Of a stretch of DNA of 10,172 nucleotides, positions 1-6,986 are shown piece by piece. Numbering within the stretch: the stretch's first letter is position 1; each line of letters starts with the position of its first letter. Where the stretch lies: assembly GCA_964392115.1 (NCBI GenBank), contig CAYMOU010000087.1, positions 1 through 10,172 of the forward strand, written 5' to 3'. The translations under genes and the position numbers were made by a program. Under the pieces are notes generated by a model that did no database searches, was not told where the DNA came from, and was given only the letters and a program-made list of their open reading frames with translations. The DNA comes from CAYXWM01 sp964392115 (GTDB lineage Bacteria; Bacillota; Clostridia; Lachnospirales; WRBF01).

Positions 1-1753
1 CTTCTGTTAAATCCTTGCCGGATTCCAAACATTCTTCAAAGAATGCAGAAACATAAGGAAGAGGTTTGCGTTCTCTGTGTGCATTGTCGATAATATTCAA
101 GCTGCTGCACATTTGATTAGTCCAGTAAGCAAATTGTTTATCAACACTTTCCAGAACTTCATCAAAGCTTTGATAAGTTTCCAAGCTTCCGGTATTGGGG
201 CCAATGTGTTCGCCGATAGCTCCGCATTTTTCCCATCTTAAACAGTGAGGGCCGCAGTCTAAGCAACGTCCGCCGTTTAATACCATTTCCATCATTTTTG
301 CTGTATTTACGTAAGCCGCATCATGCCAGCCGTATTCTTTACCCGGAAGGCTGATTTCTACGCATCCTACAACACAGTATTCTCTCGCTTCTTCAATAGG
401 CATTCCTTTTCTCATCATGCCCTTAATAGCCGGTTCATCGTTGAAAAGTTTGGGATGTCCGTAACCTGCACGAACACATTCAATGGTTTTAATCTTTAAT
501 TCATAGGGTGTTTTTTCATGCATACGTACACAAACCCAAGGGTTCATCATACGAGTATGTACAGAAGCTTCCAACATAAGCATGGTCAAATCGTTTGTAC
601 AGTCATTGCCGTCACGATCTACACCGCCGATTGTAAGGCTTTCTCCGCCGAAGCCACGGCCGTTACGAAGTGCCATACTGCCTTTGTCTTTTAACTTGGT
701 GGGGTTATTAACCTTAACATACACTACTTCAAGAAGCTCAAGAGCAAATTCCTTGGTAATGGTGCCGGCTTTCATATCAGCTTCATAGTAAGGGAATAAC
801 CATTGATCCATACGACCGTAGGAGATGGAATGTCCGTTACTTTCGATTTGAACAAGAGTTGTTGCAATGTTAAATAATTGCAATGCTTGCCAGAAAGTCT
901 TAGGTGCGCCGCCTGCTATTTGATGACAGTTGGCTGCCATTGTTTCAAGCTCTGCTTTTCTCTTGGCATCGGTTTCTTTTGCAGCATGATCTTCAGCCAA
1001 TTTTGCATAGCGTTCGATGTATTTTTTAACAGCATTGTGAGCGATAATCATAGACTTGTAGAAGTCTCTTTTGTCAGCGTAGGCTACATCCCTTTTATCC
1101 AGTGCAGCAAGCGCTTTTTCAGCCTGTTCGATAAGACCGTTATAGCCCACTTTCATTAATTTAGCATAGTCTATAGCCAAATGGCCGGTGCCTGCATAGT
1201 GGTAAAGGTTTGTTTGGAAGATTTTCTTACCAAGTTGAGAGCCCTTCATTTGCTCGTCTTCTAATCTTGATTCAACTCTGTCAGCAACTGTCTTTCCTTG
1301 CCAGTATTTGCAAAGCTCGATAATTTCCTGTCTTTCCTCATCATTTCTGATGTAAAACTGGTCATGGGCACGTTCTTCAAAAGGTGAGTGCAGGATTTCG
1401 TCGATAATCCAGTTTACTGAAAACTCAGGATAAATGGGAGATGCCTTTACAGGTGCGGCGATTTCGCCCATAATCAAATCTTGGTCATCAATGTACAAAG
1501 TTGCATTGAGAAGCACTTTCTCAAAAGCATAGGCACATTGAAGTTTACGAGGAGCCAATTCATTTTCCTTGTAGGATTCGGTAACAAGTCTTAATCTTTC
1601 AACGTCTACTTCATAGGGTCTGTCTAAAAATACTTGTCTTAAGTGATTTACACGAGGGAATGGAGACCAATCCTTGTGGTTAACCTCATAACCCAAGCTA
1701 TAGGTAGTGTCATAAGCCTCGGTTCCGGATGCATTAGTGTGGATAACATTCAT
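1..1753 (-). CDS. Glycyl radical enzyme, dehydratase/decarboxylase-like branch (N-terminal 584 codons; C-terminus off left edge)
   Basis: Read on the minus strand from ATG at 1753-1751, open to the window edge. AGGAGGA at 1767-1761 gives a well-placed ribosome site. Seen: the active-site loop V-V-G-C464-V-E466; Asp478 in GWHD, 14 residues after the Cys; a TGH motif (His191); and SNGHS (His308-Ser309). From memory of Clostridium butyricum glycerol dehydratase, these line up with its Cys433, Glu435, Asp447, His164 and His281-Ser282, which places the protein in the B12-independent diol-dehydratase-like group of cytoplasmic glycyl radical enzymes rather than with pyruvate formate-lyase. The glycyl radical motif (RVxGY) would lie in the missing roughly 200-250 residues. 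Odd: after Glu466 the sequence is I-S rather than the usual P-Q, and residues 497-510 form a CX2CX3CX5C loop. The activase gene lies 33 bp upstream, same strand. Arylacetate decarboxylases and sulfonate lyases belong to the same superfamily, so the substrate is not assigned. The enzyme class is very likely. Confidence 0.92.
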   Translation of the reverse strand, partial: MNVIHTNASGTEAYDTTYSLGYEVNHKDWSPFPRVNHLRQVFLDRPYEVDVERLRLVTESYKENELAPRKLQCAYAFEKVLLNATLYIDDQDLIMGEIAAPVKASPIYPEFSVNWIIDEILHSPFEERAHDQFYIRNDEERQEIIELCKYWQGKTVADRVESRLEDEQMKGSQLGKKIFQTNLYHYAGTGHLAIDYAKLMKVGYNGLIEQAEKALAALDKRDVAYADKRDFYKSMIIAHNAVKKYIERYAKLAEDHAAKETDAKRKAELETMAANCHQIAGGAPKTFWQALQLFNIATTLVQIESNGHSISYGRMDQWLFPYYEADMKAGTITKEFALELLEVVYVKVNNPTKLKDKGSMALRNGRGFGGESLTIGGVDRDGNDCTNDLTMLMLEASVHTRMMNPWVCVRMHEKTPYELKIKTIECVRAGYGHPKLFNDEPAIKGMMRKGMPIEEAREYCVVGCVEISLPGKEYGWHDAAYVNTAKMMEMVLNGGRCLDCGPHCLRWEKCGAIGEHIGPNTGSLETYQSFDEVLESVDKQFAYWTNQMCSSLNIIDNAHRERKPLPYVSAFFEECLESGKDLTE

Positions 1754-1786
1754 TTTAATTTCCTCCTTTTATAAAAATTATATTTT

Positions 1787-2731
1787 TTATTCTTTTTCTT
1801 TAGTGCCTACCAAGCAGTGTATACCTCGTTTATTAAAGTATTCTGCAATTTCATTAACCTGTTTCTGAAATGACCTTCTGTTGACCTTAACGTTTTCCAT
1901 TTTATAAGGCATTCCCAGTGATTTGTATTTTTCTTCTCCCAAATGCATAAAGCTTAAAAGTTGTAATGTTCTGATACGGCCTACAAGCTCATTCAAGATA
2001 AAATCAGCACAGGCTTCTATATTGCCCATATCATCGTTTACGTTGGGAATAACGGGAATTCTCAGAATAAATTCGGGTTTTTCATTTACGAGTTTTTTCA
2101 GGTTTTCAAGTATCTTTTCATTACCTGCTCCGGTATATTTTTTATGAATTTCCGTATCCATGTGTTTGATGTCAGAAATTATAATGTCCGTATAAGGTAA
2201 TACCTTTTCGATTTCTTTCCAATCTGTATGAAAGGTTGACTCCAGGCAAGTTTGGATTCCTTCAGCTTTACAAGCCTTAAACAATTCTGCTACAAAATCG
2301 CTTTGTATCAGAGGTTCTCCACCGGAAACCGTAACGCCTCCGCCTGAGCGTTCATAAAAGCCTTTGTCCTTGAGTATTTCTTTCATACACTCTTCCACAG
2401 ACATTAACTTACCCCAATCTTTAATGGCGTCTGATGGACAGGCATTGAAACATTTAAGACAATTTGTACACTTGCTGTGGTCTATGCCAACAAGTTTTCC
2501 TCGATAAAAATTCAGTACGCCTTCTTCAGGACAGGCTTCTTCGCAACTACCGCATTTTTTTCGGGAAATACATTTGGTTTTATACACACCAAGCTGTATA
2601 TTGCCGCTCCAACTTTCAGGATTACTGCACCACTCACACCTTAGCGGACATCCTTTTAAAAATAACTCTGTCCTAAGGCCGGGCCCGTCGTGGATTGTAA
2701 AGCGTTGAATATTGAATACTATTCCCTGCAC
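1787..2731 (-). CDS. Glycyl radical enzyme activating enzyme (radical SAM, two extra 4Fe-4S clusters)
   Basis: Starts with GTG at 2731-2729, preceded by GGAGGG at 2745-2740 with 8-nt spacing; 314 residues. Near the N-terminus is the activase signature with the radical SAM triad Cys28-X3-Cys32-X2-Cys35 in the stretch KGCPLRCEWC, which binds the cluster that cleaves S-adenosylmethionine. A ferredoxin-like insert follows: Cys54, Cys60, Cys63, Cys67 and Cys88, Cys91, Cys94, Cys98, each group ending CP, so two further 4Fe-4S clusters. SGGEP at 136-140 is the SAM-binding glycine motif. The insert separates it from the short pyruvate formate-lyase activase and is typical of activases that serve dehydratase- and decarboxylase-type glycyl radical enzymes. 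It is the first gene of the operon, and its partner begins 33 bp downstream. Its role is inferred: installing the glycyl radical on the enzyme encoded at 1-1753. Confidence 0.95.
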   Translation of the reverse strand: MQGIVFNIQRFTIHDGPGLRTELFLKGCPLRCEWCSNPESWSGNIQLGVYKTKCISRKKCGSCEEACPEEGVLNFYRGKLVGIDHSKCTNCLKCFNACPSDAIKDWGKLMSVEECMKEILKDKGFYERSGGGVTVSGGEPLIQSDFVAELFKACKAEGIQTCLESTFHTDWKEIEKVLPYTDIIISDIKHMDTEIHKKYTGAGNEKILENLKKLVNEKPEFILRIPVIPNVNDDMGNIEACADFILNELVGRIRTLQLLSFMHLGEEKYKSLGMPYKMENVKVNRRSFQKQVNEIAEYFNKRGIHCLVGTKEKE

Positions 2732-2773
2732 CGGTTAATCCCTCCTTTCGATTGGTTTGAAAACACTTTAACC

Positions 2774-2813
2774 GTTAATTTATTAACATTATTTTTGATA
2801 AGCTTTTAATCAA
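2774..2813. promoter_or_regulatory. Two dyad-symmetric sites in the operon leader
   Basis: GTTAATTTATTAAC (2774-2787) is a perfect palindrome of two 6-bp arms with a 2-bp centre. Just upstream in the sense of transcription, 2795-2813 has TTGAT and ATCAA arms around 9 bp. They lie between the proposed -10 box and the activase start, so they could be operators, possibly for the regulator encoded at 3069-4190. AT-rich dyads also arise by chance, so this is inference. Confidence 0.35.
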
Positions 2814-2842
2814 TTTATATGTTAAATATATCACAAACGCAA
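2814..2842 (-). promoter_or_regulatory. Possible promoter of the activase-glycyl radical enzyme operon
   Basis: On the minus strand TTGCGT (2842-2837) and TATAAA (2819-2814) are separated by 17 bp, about 85 bp upstream of the GTG start. The -35 is weak, which would suit an activator-dependent promoter. No better pair was found in this 337-bp gap between the activase and the regulator gene. Confidence 0.4.
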
Positions 2843-2997
2843 AATAATAAAATCGGGTATCGGTACTATTTTATATAGGGAATTCTCCTTATTTTTATCG
2901 AAAAACCTGATTAGATGCAGTATATTGTCAATTTCAAGGGCCTAAAGTTGCCCGAAAGTCGCAGGATTACTGCCATTCATAATCTTTTTTGAACACT

Positions 2998-3034
2998 AAA
3001 AAAGCCCGTGAACCGAAGTAAATTGTTCACAGGC
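2998..3034 (-). terminator. Rho-independent terminator of the LuxR-type regulator gene
   Basis: Arms 3025-3034 and 3004-3013 pair over 10 bp in the minus-strand RNA (GCCTGTGAAC with GTTCACGGGC, one G-U pair) around an 11-nt loop. Six T follow at 3003-2998. The stem begins about 34 bp after the regulator stop codon, and it separates the regulator from the enzyme operon that follows on the same strand. Confidence 0.85.
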
Positions 3035-3068
3035 ATTTATTTATATTTTGTTTATCAAAACAAGCTTA

Positions 3069-4190
3069 TCAATTCTTTTTTGCGTTTTCAAGCCATTTAT
3101 ATAACTGAAACCGGCTTTTTACACCGCATTTCGTATATATATTTTGCACGTGTTTTTTAACTGTATGGTAACTTACCACGCATTCCTTAGCTATAGCCTG
3201 ATAGGTCAGGCCGGCATACATAAGCTCTGCCACCTTTTGTTCCGTGCGAGTCAACGGCAGGTTTGCAGCCGGATTGCCCAAATAATTCTCAGGCTCCTTA
3301 ACTGAAATGGTAATCCAGTGGTATCGGTCAATAATCCCGTTGGAATAACTCTGGTCATAGGTATATATTTTAAAAATATAGTTTTTTATAACCCGGGTAA
3401 GCACACGCTCAGGGGTGATATTATCGGTTTCGTCTCCCAAAAGAAAGGGCAGCCAACTGCAAGGGGTTGTGCTGCTGATTTGTTCGGTTACGGAAGAACC
3501 TAAAATATCCTTTAAATAATCCTGTGCCGTTTTGTTATAAGCCATAATATGCATAAAATCATCGGTTACAAGATATGCTTTTTCACCCAAAGAAATAATC
3601 TCGCTCTGAATATTAGCAACAATATTTGCTTGCTCGTACTTCTTGAAATTTTTGTAAGCATTGGCAACATAGATATAAATTTCATTTAATGTTTCCAGCT
3701 CTTTATCCGTAAAATCACCGCTGTTCAAGCATTTCATAACAGTCAGTTGGATGTAAGCATTAATACCGAAAGCCATAGTTACACTATAATGTGCGTTAAA
3801 GTTTTCCTCCAAAAATCGTACATATGCAGAATTATCATAGTCAACCGGGTTAATTACATCAGTAGACTTATACAGCCTGGGAATAACATTAAAATAAGTC
3901 AAACGGTCGTTAACCGCATCCTTATAAACCGTATGCCTGATTGCATCGTTTGCCATAAATTTTCTGTAAGGATGTTCTTCACAATCAACCAGAATACCGG
4001 CTCTGCTTATCCATGAAAGAAATTTACCACGAGTATCAAAGTATGTAATCAACGTATCTTTTAATCCGAAATTTCTATCCAAAGAATCTAACAGTAGAGT
4101 GCAAAAGAATTCTCTTGCAGAGATTTGATGTTCAGACATTTCCGAAAAGAAGTTCATCTGACCTGTATTTTCATGCTTCATAACAACCAT
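3069..4190 (-). CDS. LuxR-family transcriptional regulator with large N-terminal sensor region
   Basis: 373 residues. Residues 313-370 form a LuxR/GerE helix-turn-helix: an LTRTEQKVAELMYAGLT start followed by the recognition helix around 341-355 (SYHTVKKHV). The first 310 residues show no receiver phosphorylation pattern and no membrane segment. By eye they may hold a GAF-like part (about 25-185) and a PAS-like part (about 195-290, with YLVTDDFMHIMAYNKTA), but these folds are only suggested. It is a cytoplasmic DNA-binding protein that probably senses a small molecule. It sits directly upstream of the glycyl radical enzyme operon on the same strand, with a terminator between, so it is a good candidate for that operon's regulator. 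GGAG lies only 3 nt before the first ATG and 12 nt before the in-frame ATG three codons later, so either could be the start. Confidence 0.88.
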   Translation of the reverse strand: MVVMKHENTGQMNFFSEMSEHQISAREFFCTLLLDSLDRNFGLKDTLITYFDTRGKFLSWISRAGILVDCEEHPYRKFMANDAIRHTVYKDAVNDRLTYFNVIPRLYKSTDVINPVDYDNSAYVRFLEENFNAHYSVTMAFGINAYIQLTVMKCLNSGDFTDKELETLNEIYIYVANAYKNFKKYEQANIVANIQSEIISLGEKAYLVTDDFMHIMAYNKTAQDYLKDILGSSVTEQISSTTPCSWLPFLLGDETDNITPERVLTRVIKNYIFKIYTYDQSYSNGIIDRYHWITISVKEPENYLGNPAANLPLTRTEQKVAELMYAGLTYQAIAKECVVSYHTVKKHVQNIYTKCGVKSRFQLYKWLENAKKN

Positions 4191-4338
4191 TTACTCCTTT
4201 AAGCCTTCATAGTACGATTATGCCAAACTCTATGCAAAATTTAATAAATATAGTATAACCTGTTTATTTTGATTTATTTCTGCATACTGCGGGGTGGCGC
4301 ATATAAAATCTGTTCCGCATCAAATATTATTTCATTAT

Positions 4339-4366
4339 ATTATATAGATTTTTTGAGGTTTTTCAA
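4339..4366 (-). promoter_or_regulatory. Probable promoter of the LuxR-type regulator gene
   Basis: Minus strand: TTGAAA (4366-4361), 16-bp spacer, perfect TATAAT (4344-4339). This implies a leader of about 140 nt before the start codon. The leader contains a short TGCGG/CCGCA pair (4315-4319 with 4287-4291) that could form a weak stem. Confidence 0.6.
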
Positions 4367-4377
4367 GATACTGCATG

Positions 4378-4414
4378 GGTTATTATTTATTGATCGCTCA
4401 GGTAGACAATAACC
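4378..4414 (+). repeat. Diverged dyad (R0) before the small cysteine-rich gene
   Basis: GGTTATT (4378-4384) and AATAACC (4408-4414) are perfect inverted arms; TTATTG (4387-4392) and CAATAA (4407-4412) form an alternative stem. Its GGTAGA lies 27 bp before a -35 box, the same distance as GGTAGG of repeat R5 from its proposed -35. The following leader resembles that of R5. It may be a distant member of the R1-R5 family, but the arms themselves differ. Confidence 0.35.
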
Positions 4415-4427
4415 TTGCGAAATGTGA

Positions 4428-4456
4428 TTGTGTTTTTATAAAGATTGTAGTACTCT
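4428..4456 (+). promoter_or_regulatory. Promoter of the 4564 gene, similar to the cassette leaders
   Basis: TTGTGT (4428-4433), 17-bp spacer, TACTCT (4451-4456). The stretch TTTTATAAAG then TGTAGTACT is almost the same as in the leader of the acetyltransferase gene (minus strand, 8496-8468) and close to that after R5 (10080-10108). The next bases (GAAAACAATG versus GAAAATAATG after R5) also agree. Confidence 0.6.
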
Positions 4457-4563
4457 TGCTATATCGAAAACAATGGCTAATAAAAGGTTGTTTTTTTGGA
4501 AAAGAGTTTTAGTAATATTTACATGCATATGAACTTAAAAATTAATTTTATATGAGGTATGCT

Positions 4564-4872
4564 ATGAAAAATAACTTTATGAACAATGAAGATTTTTATG
4601 AATTAATAACAGAAATCAGGCACATCCTGAAAAACTCCGAAAATCTTAAATGCACCTGTCCAAATACCTTTTGTGAATGGCACGGTAAGTGTAAAGAATG
4701 TGTGGCGCTACATAGATACTACGGTAACCATATACCTACCTGTATGCAACCGATTATGAAAAATAAAGTCCGGTTATTGGCAGATGCTGTTGAATTGAAT
4801 GTAGAAGAAAAACAACGTTCAACAATTGAACATTGGCAGTATGTCAAGGAACGAGATAATGCCGGAAATTAA
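4564..4872 (+). CDS. Small cysteine-rich protein of unknown function, possibly zinc- or iron-sulfur-binding
   Basis: 102 residues from ATG 4564, which has GAGG at 4554-4557 with a 6-nt spacer. An in-frame ATG at 4552 has no ribosome site and would add four residues. Cysteines 30, 32, 37, 43, 46 and 60 and histidines 40, 50 and 56 cluster as CTC-X4-C-X5-C-X2-C-X3-H-X9-C, framed by two likely helices. This looks like the small cysteine-rich clostridial proteins grouped as DUF6485-like; that link is from memory and unsure. It is soluble, with no signal peptide. The iron-sulfur protein gene follows 21 bp after the stop, so the two are probably co-transcribed. Function unknown. Confidence 0.75.
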   Translation: MKNNFMNNEDFYELITEIRHILKNSENLKCTCPNTFCEWHGKCKECVALHRYYGNHIPTCMQPIMKNKVRLLADAVELNVEEKQRSTIEHWQYVKERDNAGN

Positions 4873-4893
4873 TACATAGAAGCATTGGAGTAA

Positions 4894-5607
4894 ATGTACT
4901 TAAATTACCCGAATAAAATAGATGGTGGGTGTGGCATGGAAAATTTAATAAAACAGGCTATAATATCTTATGGTGCGGATATTTGCGGTATTGCTAATAT
5001 TGACCGATTTAATGAAGCACCCCGGGGATTTTCGCCTATTGATTTATTCGCTGAATGCAAATCCGTAATAGTATTTGGAGTTGCTCTGCCAAAGGGCATT
5101 ACTAAAGTAGATTCCCGGCTGATTTACGGTCATTTCAACTCCTTTATTTGTCAAAGGGTTGATGAAATATCCCTACGAGGTGCAAAAACAATCGAAGAAA
5201 AATTTAAAGCTATTACAGTGCCTATACCCTGTGATGCACCCTATGATTTTTGGGATAAAGAAAATATGGTAGGAAAAGGCCTTATTTCTATGAAACATGC
5301 CGCTGTATTAAGCGGAATCGGTGAAATCGGAAAAAACACTTTGCTGATTAATAATAAATACGGCAATCTGCTTACAATCGGAGCTATTTTAACTGATTTG
5401 GACTTACAGTCTGATGAATTAAGTGAAAGCATTTGCATAAAGGGCTGCACAAAATGTTTGGATAATTGCCCCGTCTATGCCATTCAAAACGGAATTGTTA
5501 ACCAAAAATTATGTCGTACTGCTTCTTATTCTAAAACCGAACGTGGTTTTGATACGGTAGAATGTAATAGATGCCGGGTGGTTTGTCCTGTACGGTTTGG
5601 GTTATGA
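4894..5607 (+). CDS. Epoxyqueuosine reductase-like 4Fe-4S double-cluster protein
   Basis: 237 residues from ATG 4894 (GGAG 3 nt upstream, the same GGAGTAAATG arrangement as the regulator gene). The homology-like part begins at the in-frame ATG 4936 (MENLIKQAIISYGADICGIA), which may be the true start with a weak GGTG site. The N-terminal half resembles the QueG family. The C-terminal end carries two cluster motifs: Cys181, Cys185-X2-Cys188-X3-Cys192-Pro, then Cys207 and Cys224-X2-Cys227-X3-Cys231-Pro. It ends right after the second motif, shorter than full QueG (about 300 residues or more), so it is probably a paralogue of the short clostridial type rather than the tRNA-modifying enzyme. It is a cytoplasmic redox protein of unknown partner, likely in an operon with the cysteine-rich gene upstream. 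Confidence 0.8.
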   Translation: MYLNYPNKIDGGCGMENLIKQAIISYGADICGIANIDRFNEAPRGFSPIDLFAECKSVIVFGVALPKGITKVDSRLIYGHFNSFICQRVDEISLRGAKTIEEKFKAITVPIPCDAPYDFWDKENMVGKGLISMKHAAVLSGIGEIGKNTLLINNKYGNLLTIGAILTDLDLQSDELSESICIKGCTKCLDNCPVYAIQNGIVNQKLCRTASYSKTERGFDTVECNRCRVVCPVRFGL

Positions 5608-5618
5608 TAAAATCATAA
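5602..5618 (+). repeat. Small palindrome at the stop codon of the iron-sulfur protein gene
   Basis: TTATGAT and ATCATAA form a perfect 7-bp stem with a 3-nt loop overlapping the TGA stop. There is no T-run, so it is not a standard terminator. A second weak stem (AATATGC 5629-5635 with GCATATT 5661-5667) follows. Either could protect the mRNA 3' end. Confidence 0.35.
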
Positions 5619-5738
5619 TTGTTAACAGAATATGCGTTGCCTTGTTAAAGTCAAAGGGTTGCATATTGCTTTATAAAGCCTGGGGTACTTTCTTTTTAAA
5701 ATAGTTTTGACTGATTTTAAAAAAGAGCTATTTATATA

Positions 5739-5760
5739 ATATGACACACTGCCGTCATAT
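5739..5760. promoter_or_regulatory. Dyad operator candidate before the GyrI-like gene
   Basis: ATATGAC (5739-5745) and GTCATAT (5754-5760) are perfect inverted arms around 8 bp, 40 bp before the start codon. TATAAT-like bases at 5735-5742 and TTGACT at 5706-5711 lie upstream, but their spacing is too long for a good promoter. A regulator site or a 5' mRNA hairpin are both possible. Confidence 0.4.
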
Positions 5761-5799
5761 TTCTTATGCTAGAATAAAGAAAAAAGGATGGTGCCCGCA

Positions 5800-6432
5800 A
5801 TGGCTTTTGATTTCAAAAAGGAATACAAAGAATTATATGCGCCCAAAACCAAGCCGGAAATTGTTACTGTTCCACCGGCTAATTATATAGCTGTACGTGG
5901 AAAAGGTAATCCCAATGAAGAGGATGGCGCATATAAGCAGGCGGTTAGCATATTATATGCAATTGCCTATACCATAAAAATGAGTTATAAAGGAAACCGC
6001 AAAATAGATGGATTTTTTGAATATGTAGTACCTCCGCTTGAAGGCTTTTGGTGGCAAGATGATATTACCGGTGTAGACTATTCAAATAAAAGCAGCTTTA
6101 ACTGGATTTCTGTAATTAGATTGCCCGATTTTGTGAAAAAGGAAGATTTCGAGTGGGCAGTGCAGGAGGCAACAAAGAAGAAAAAGCTTGATTGTTCGCC
6201 GGCTGAGTTTTTAACTGTTGATGAAGGCCTGTGTGTGCAAATAATGCACATTGGTTCATTTGACGATGAACCTGCTTCAGTTGCTAAAATGGATAATTTT
6301 TTGAAAGAAAACGGTTATATAAACGATATTACAAATAATCGTTTACACCACGAAATATATCTTTCCGATCCAAGAAAGGCAGAGCCTTCAAAATGGAAAA
6401 CAGTTATTCGTCATCCCATTAAAAAGGCGTAG
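5800..6432 (+). CDS. GyrI-like small-molecule-binding domain protein
   Basis: 210 residues from ATG 5800, chosen because AAGGATGGTG sits 6-7 nt upstream and because MAFDFKKEYKELY is a typical beginning for this family; the ATG at 5788 overlaps that ribosome site. Seen: the VPPANYIAVRGKGNPNE strand-turn segment (about 24-40), a PPLEGFWW segment (about 78-85), and a C-terminal half with LCVQIMHIGSFDDEPAS (about 144-160) that matches the effector-binding fold of GyrI/SbmC and BmrR-type regulators. There is no DNA-binding domain, membrane span or signal peptide. Such stand-alone proteins bind, and in some cases hydrolyse, cytotoxic small molecules. Its ligand is unknown. It stands alone between the iron-sulfur gene and the cassette array, and the array leader begins immediately after its stop codon. 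Confidence 0.88.
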   Translation: MAFDFKKEYKELYAPKTKPEIVTVPPANYIAVRGKGNPNEEDGAYKQAVSILYAIAYTIKMSYKGNRKIDGFFEYVVPPLEGFWWQDDITGVDYSNKSSFNWISVIRLPDFVKKEDFEWAVQEATKKKKLDCSPAEFLTVDEGLCVQIMHIGSFDDEPASVAKMDNFLKENGYINDITNNRLHHEIYLSDPRKAEPSKWKTVIRHPIKKA

Positions 6433-6442
6433 CTTAAAAGTC

Positions 6443-6471
6443 TTGATATTAAATATATTAACCTGTATACT
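6443..6471 (+). promoter_or_regulatory. Promoter of the first (degraded) cassette unit
   Basis: TTGATA (6443-6448), 17-bp spacer, TATACT (6466-6471). TTAAAA, then TTGATATTAAATA, match the leader after R4 (promoter 9121-9149). A cassette leader therefore begins directly after the GyrI-like gene stop codon, with no recognisable hairpin in front of it. Confidence 0.6.
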
Positions 6472-6511
6472 CCACAACCAAAACATTTGCCGGAAGTAAG
6501 AAGAGGATTAC

Positions 6512-6758
6512 ATGAAAGTTTCTTTGAAATACCATTATGTCAAAAACCAAACTCCTCGGCTCACCTCTTATTTTTTTGCGTATGAAGTGGGCAGGTAAAT
6601 CCCTGAAGATTTATTCTGCCCCTGTTAACAGAAATGTTGAACTAAATCAATCAGAATTTTTTGATATTTTTAAGACAATAAAAACTCATTCTACAAACTT
6701 ACATCCGGTTAAAAATACTTATGGCAATGATACAGAGTATTGGTTGAAGAGGTCTTAG
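6512..6758 (+). pseudogene. Possible degraded or very small gene of the first cassette unit
   Basis: Behind the promoter at 6443-6471 and AGAGGA at 6502-6507, ATG 6512 opens a 28-codon frame ending at 6598. An overlapping frame from ATG 6537 runs 73 codons to 6758 but has no ribosome site. The best reading is one original gene broken by a frameshift near 6590, since the second frame carries on where the first stops. Neither peptide resembles a family I know. Two unrelated tiny peptides, or no gene, are also possible. The 540-bp gap between the neighbouring sure genes otherwise holds only promoters and R1. Confidence 0.25.
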
Positions 6759-6845
6759 TTTTTTATTGCTAAAGAATTTACTTAATATATATATTAAACC
6801 AAGAAATTTATAAATGGCAAAGCAAAAATAAACACCAAAATGGTT

Positions 6846-6880
6846 TGTCTTTAGACTGCTGCCAAGTTAGGACTATGTTT
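6846..6880 (+). repeat. Cassette hairpin repeat R1 (shortened copy)
   Basis: TGTCTTTAG matches the left arm of R4, and GCTGCCAAGTTAGGACTATG matches the right arm of R2 and R3. About 13 bases of the left arm found in R5 (TCCTTGCTTGAGG) are missing, so the hairpin is incomplete. A weak stem (CACCA/TGG, 6833-6843) precedes it where other units have a terminator. Confidence 0.65.
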
Positions 6881-6890
6881 TCGGTAGGCA

Positions 6891-6919
6891 TTGTCTGCTG
6901 ATTGTATTTATGGTATTCT
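6891..6919 (+). promoter_or_regulatory. Promoter of the phosphatase cassette
   Basis: TTGTCT (6891-6896), 17-bp spacer, TATTCT (6914-6919) with TGG just before it (extended -10). It begins 25 bp after the repeat core. The following bases (TTATTAAAGAAAA then TTATTATCTT) resemble the leader after R5. Confidence 0.6.
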
Positions 6920-6986
6920 TATTAAAGAAAAAATTATTATCTTGAAATATGATCTTAGATTATTCAAATAATTGGAGGTTGAATTT

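Noticed and set aside
582..1159. Plus-strand open frames at 582-788 and 878-1159
   Set aside because: They lie opposite the glycyl radical enzyme frame, have no ribosome sites and show no family features; they are shadows.
2938..2953. GGGC-N8-GCCC dyad as a regulatory hairpin upstream of the enzyme operon
   Set aside because: Arms of only 4 bp and no link to a promoter or T-run; likely chance.
1923..4016. Plus-strand frames at 1923-2147, 2464-2676, 3318-3503 and 3747-4016
   Set aside because: All are antisense to the activase or the regulator genes, which carry clear domain motifs.
5241..5450. Minus-strand frames at 5241-5450, 7178-7372 and 9295-9483, and plus frame 7712-7996
   Set aside because: Each overlaps a well-supported gene on the other strand and has no ribosome site or recognisable domain.
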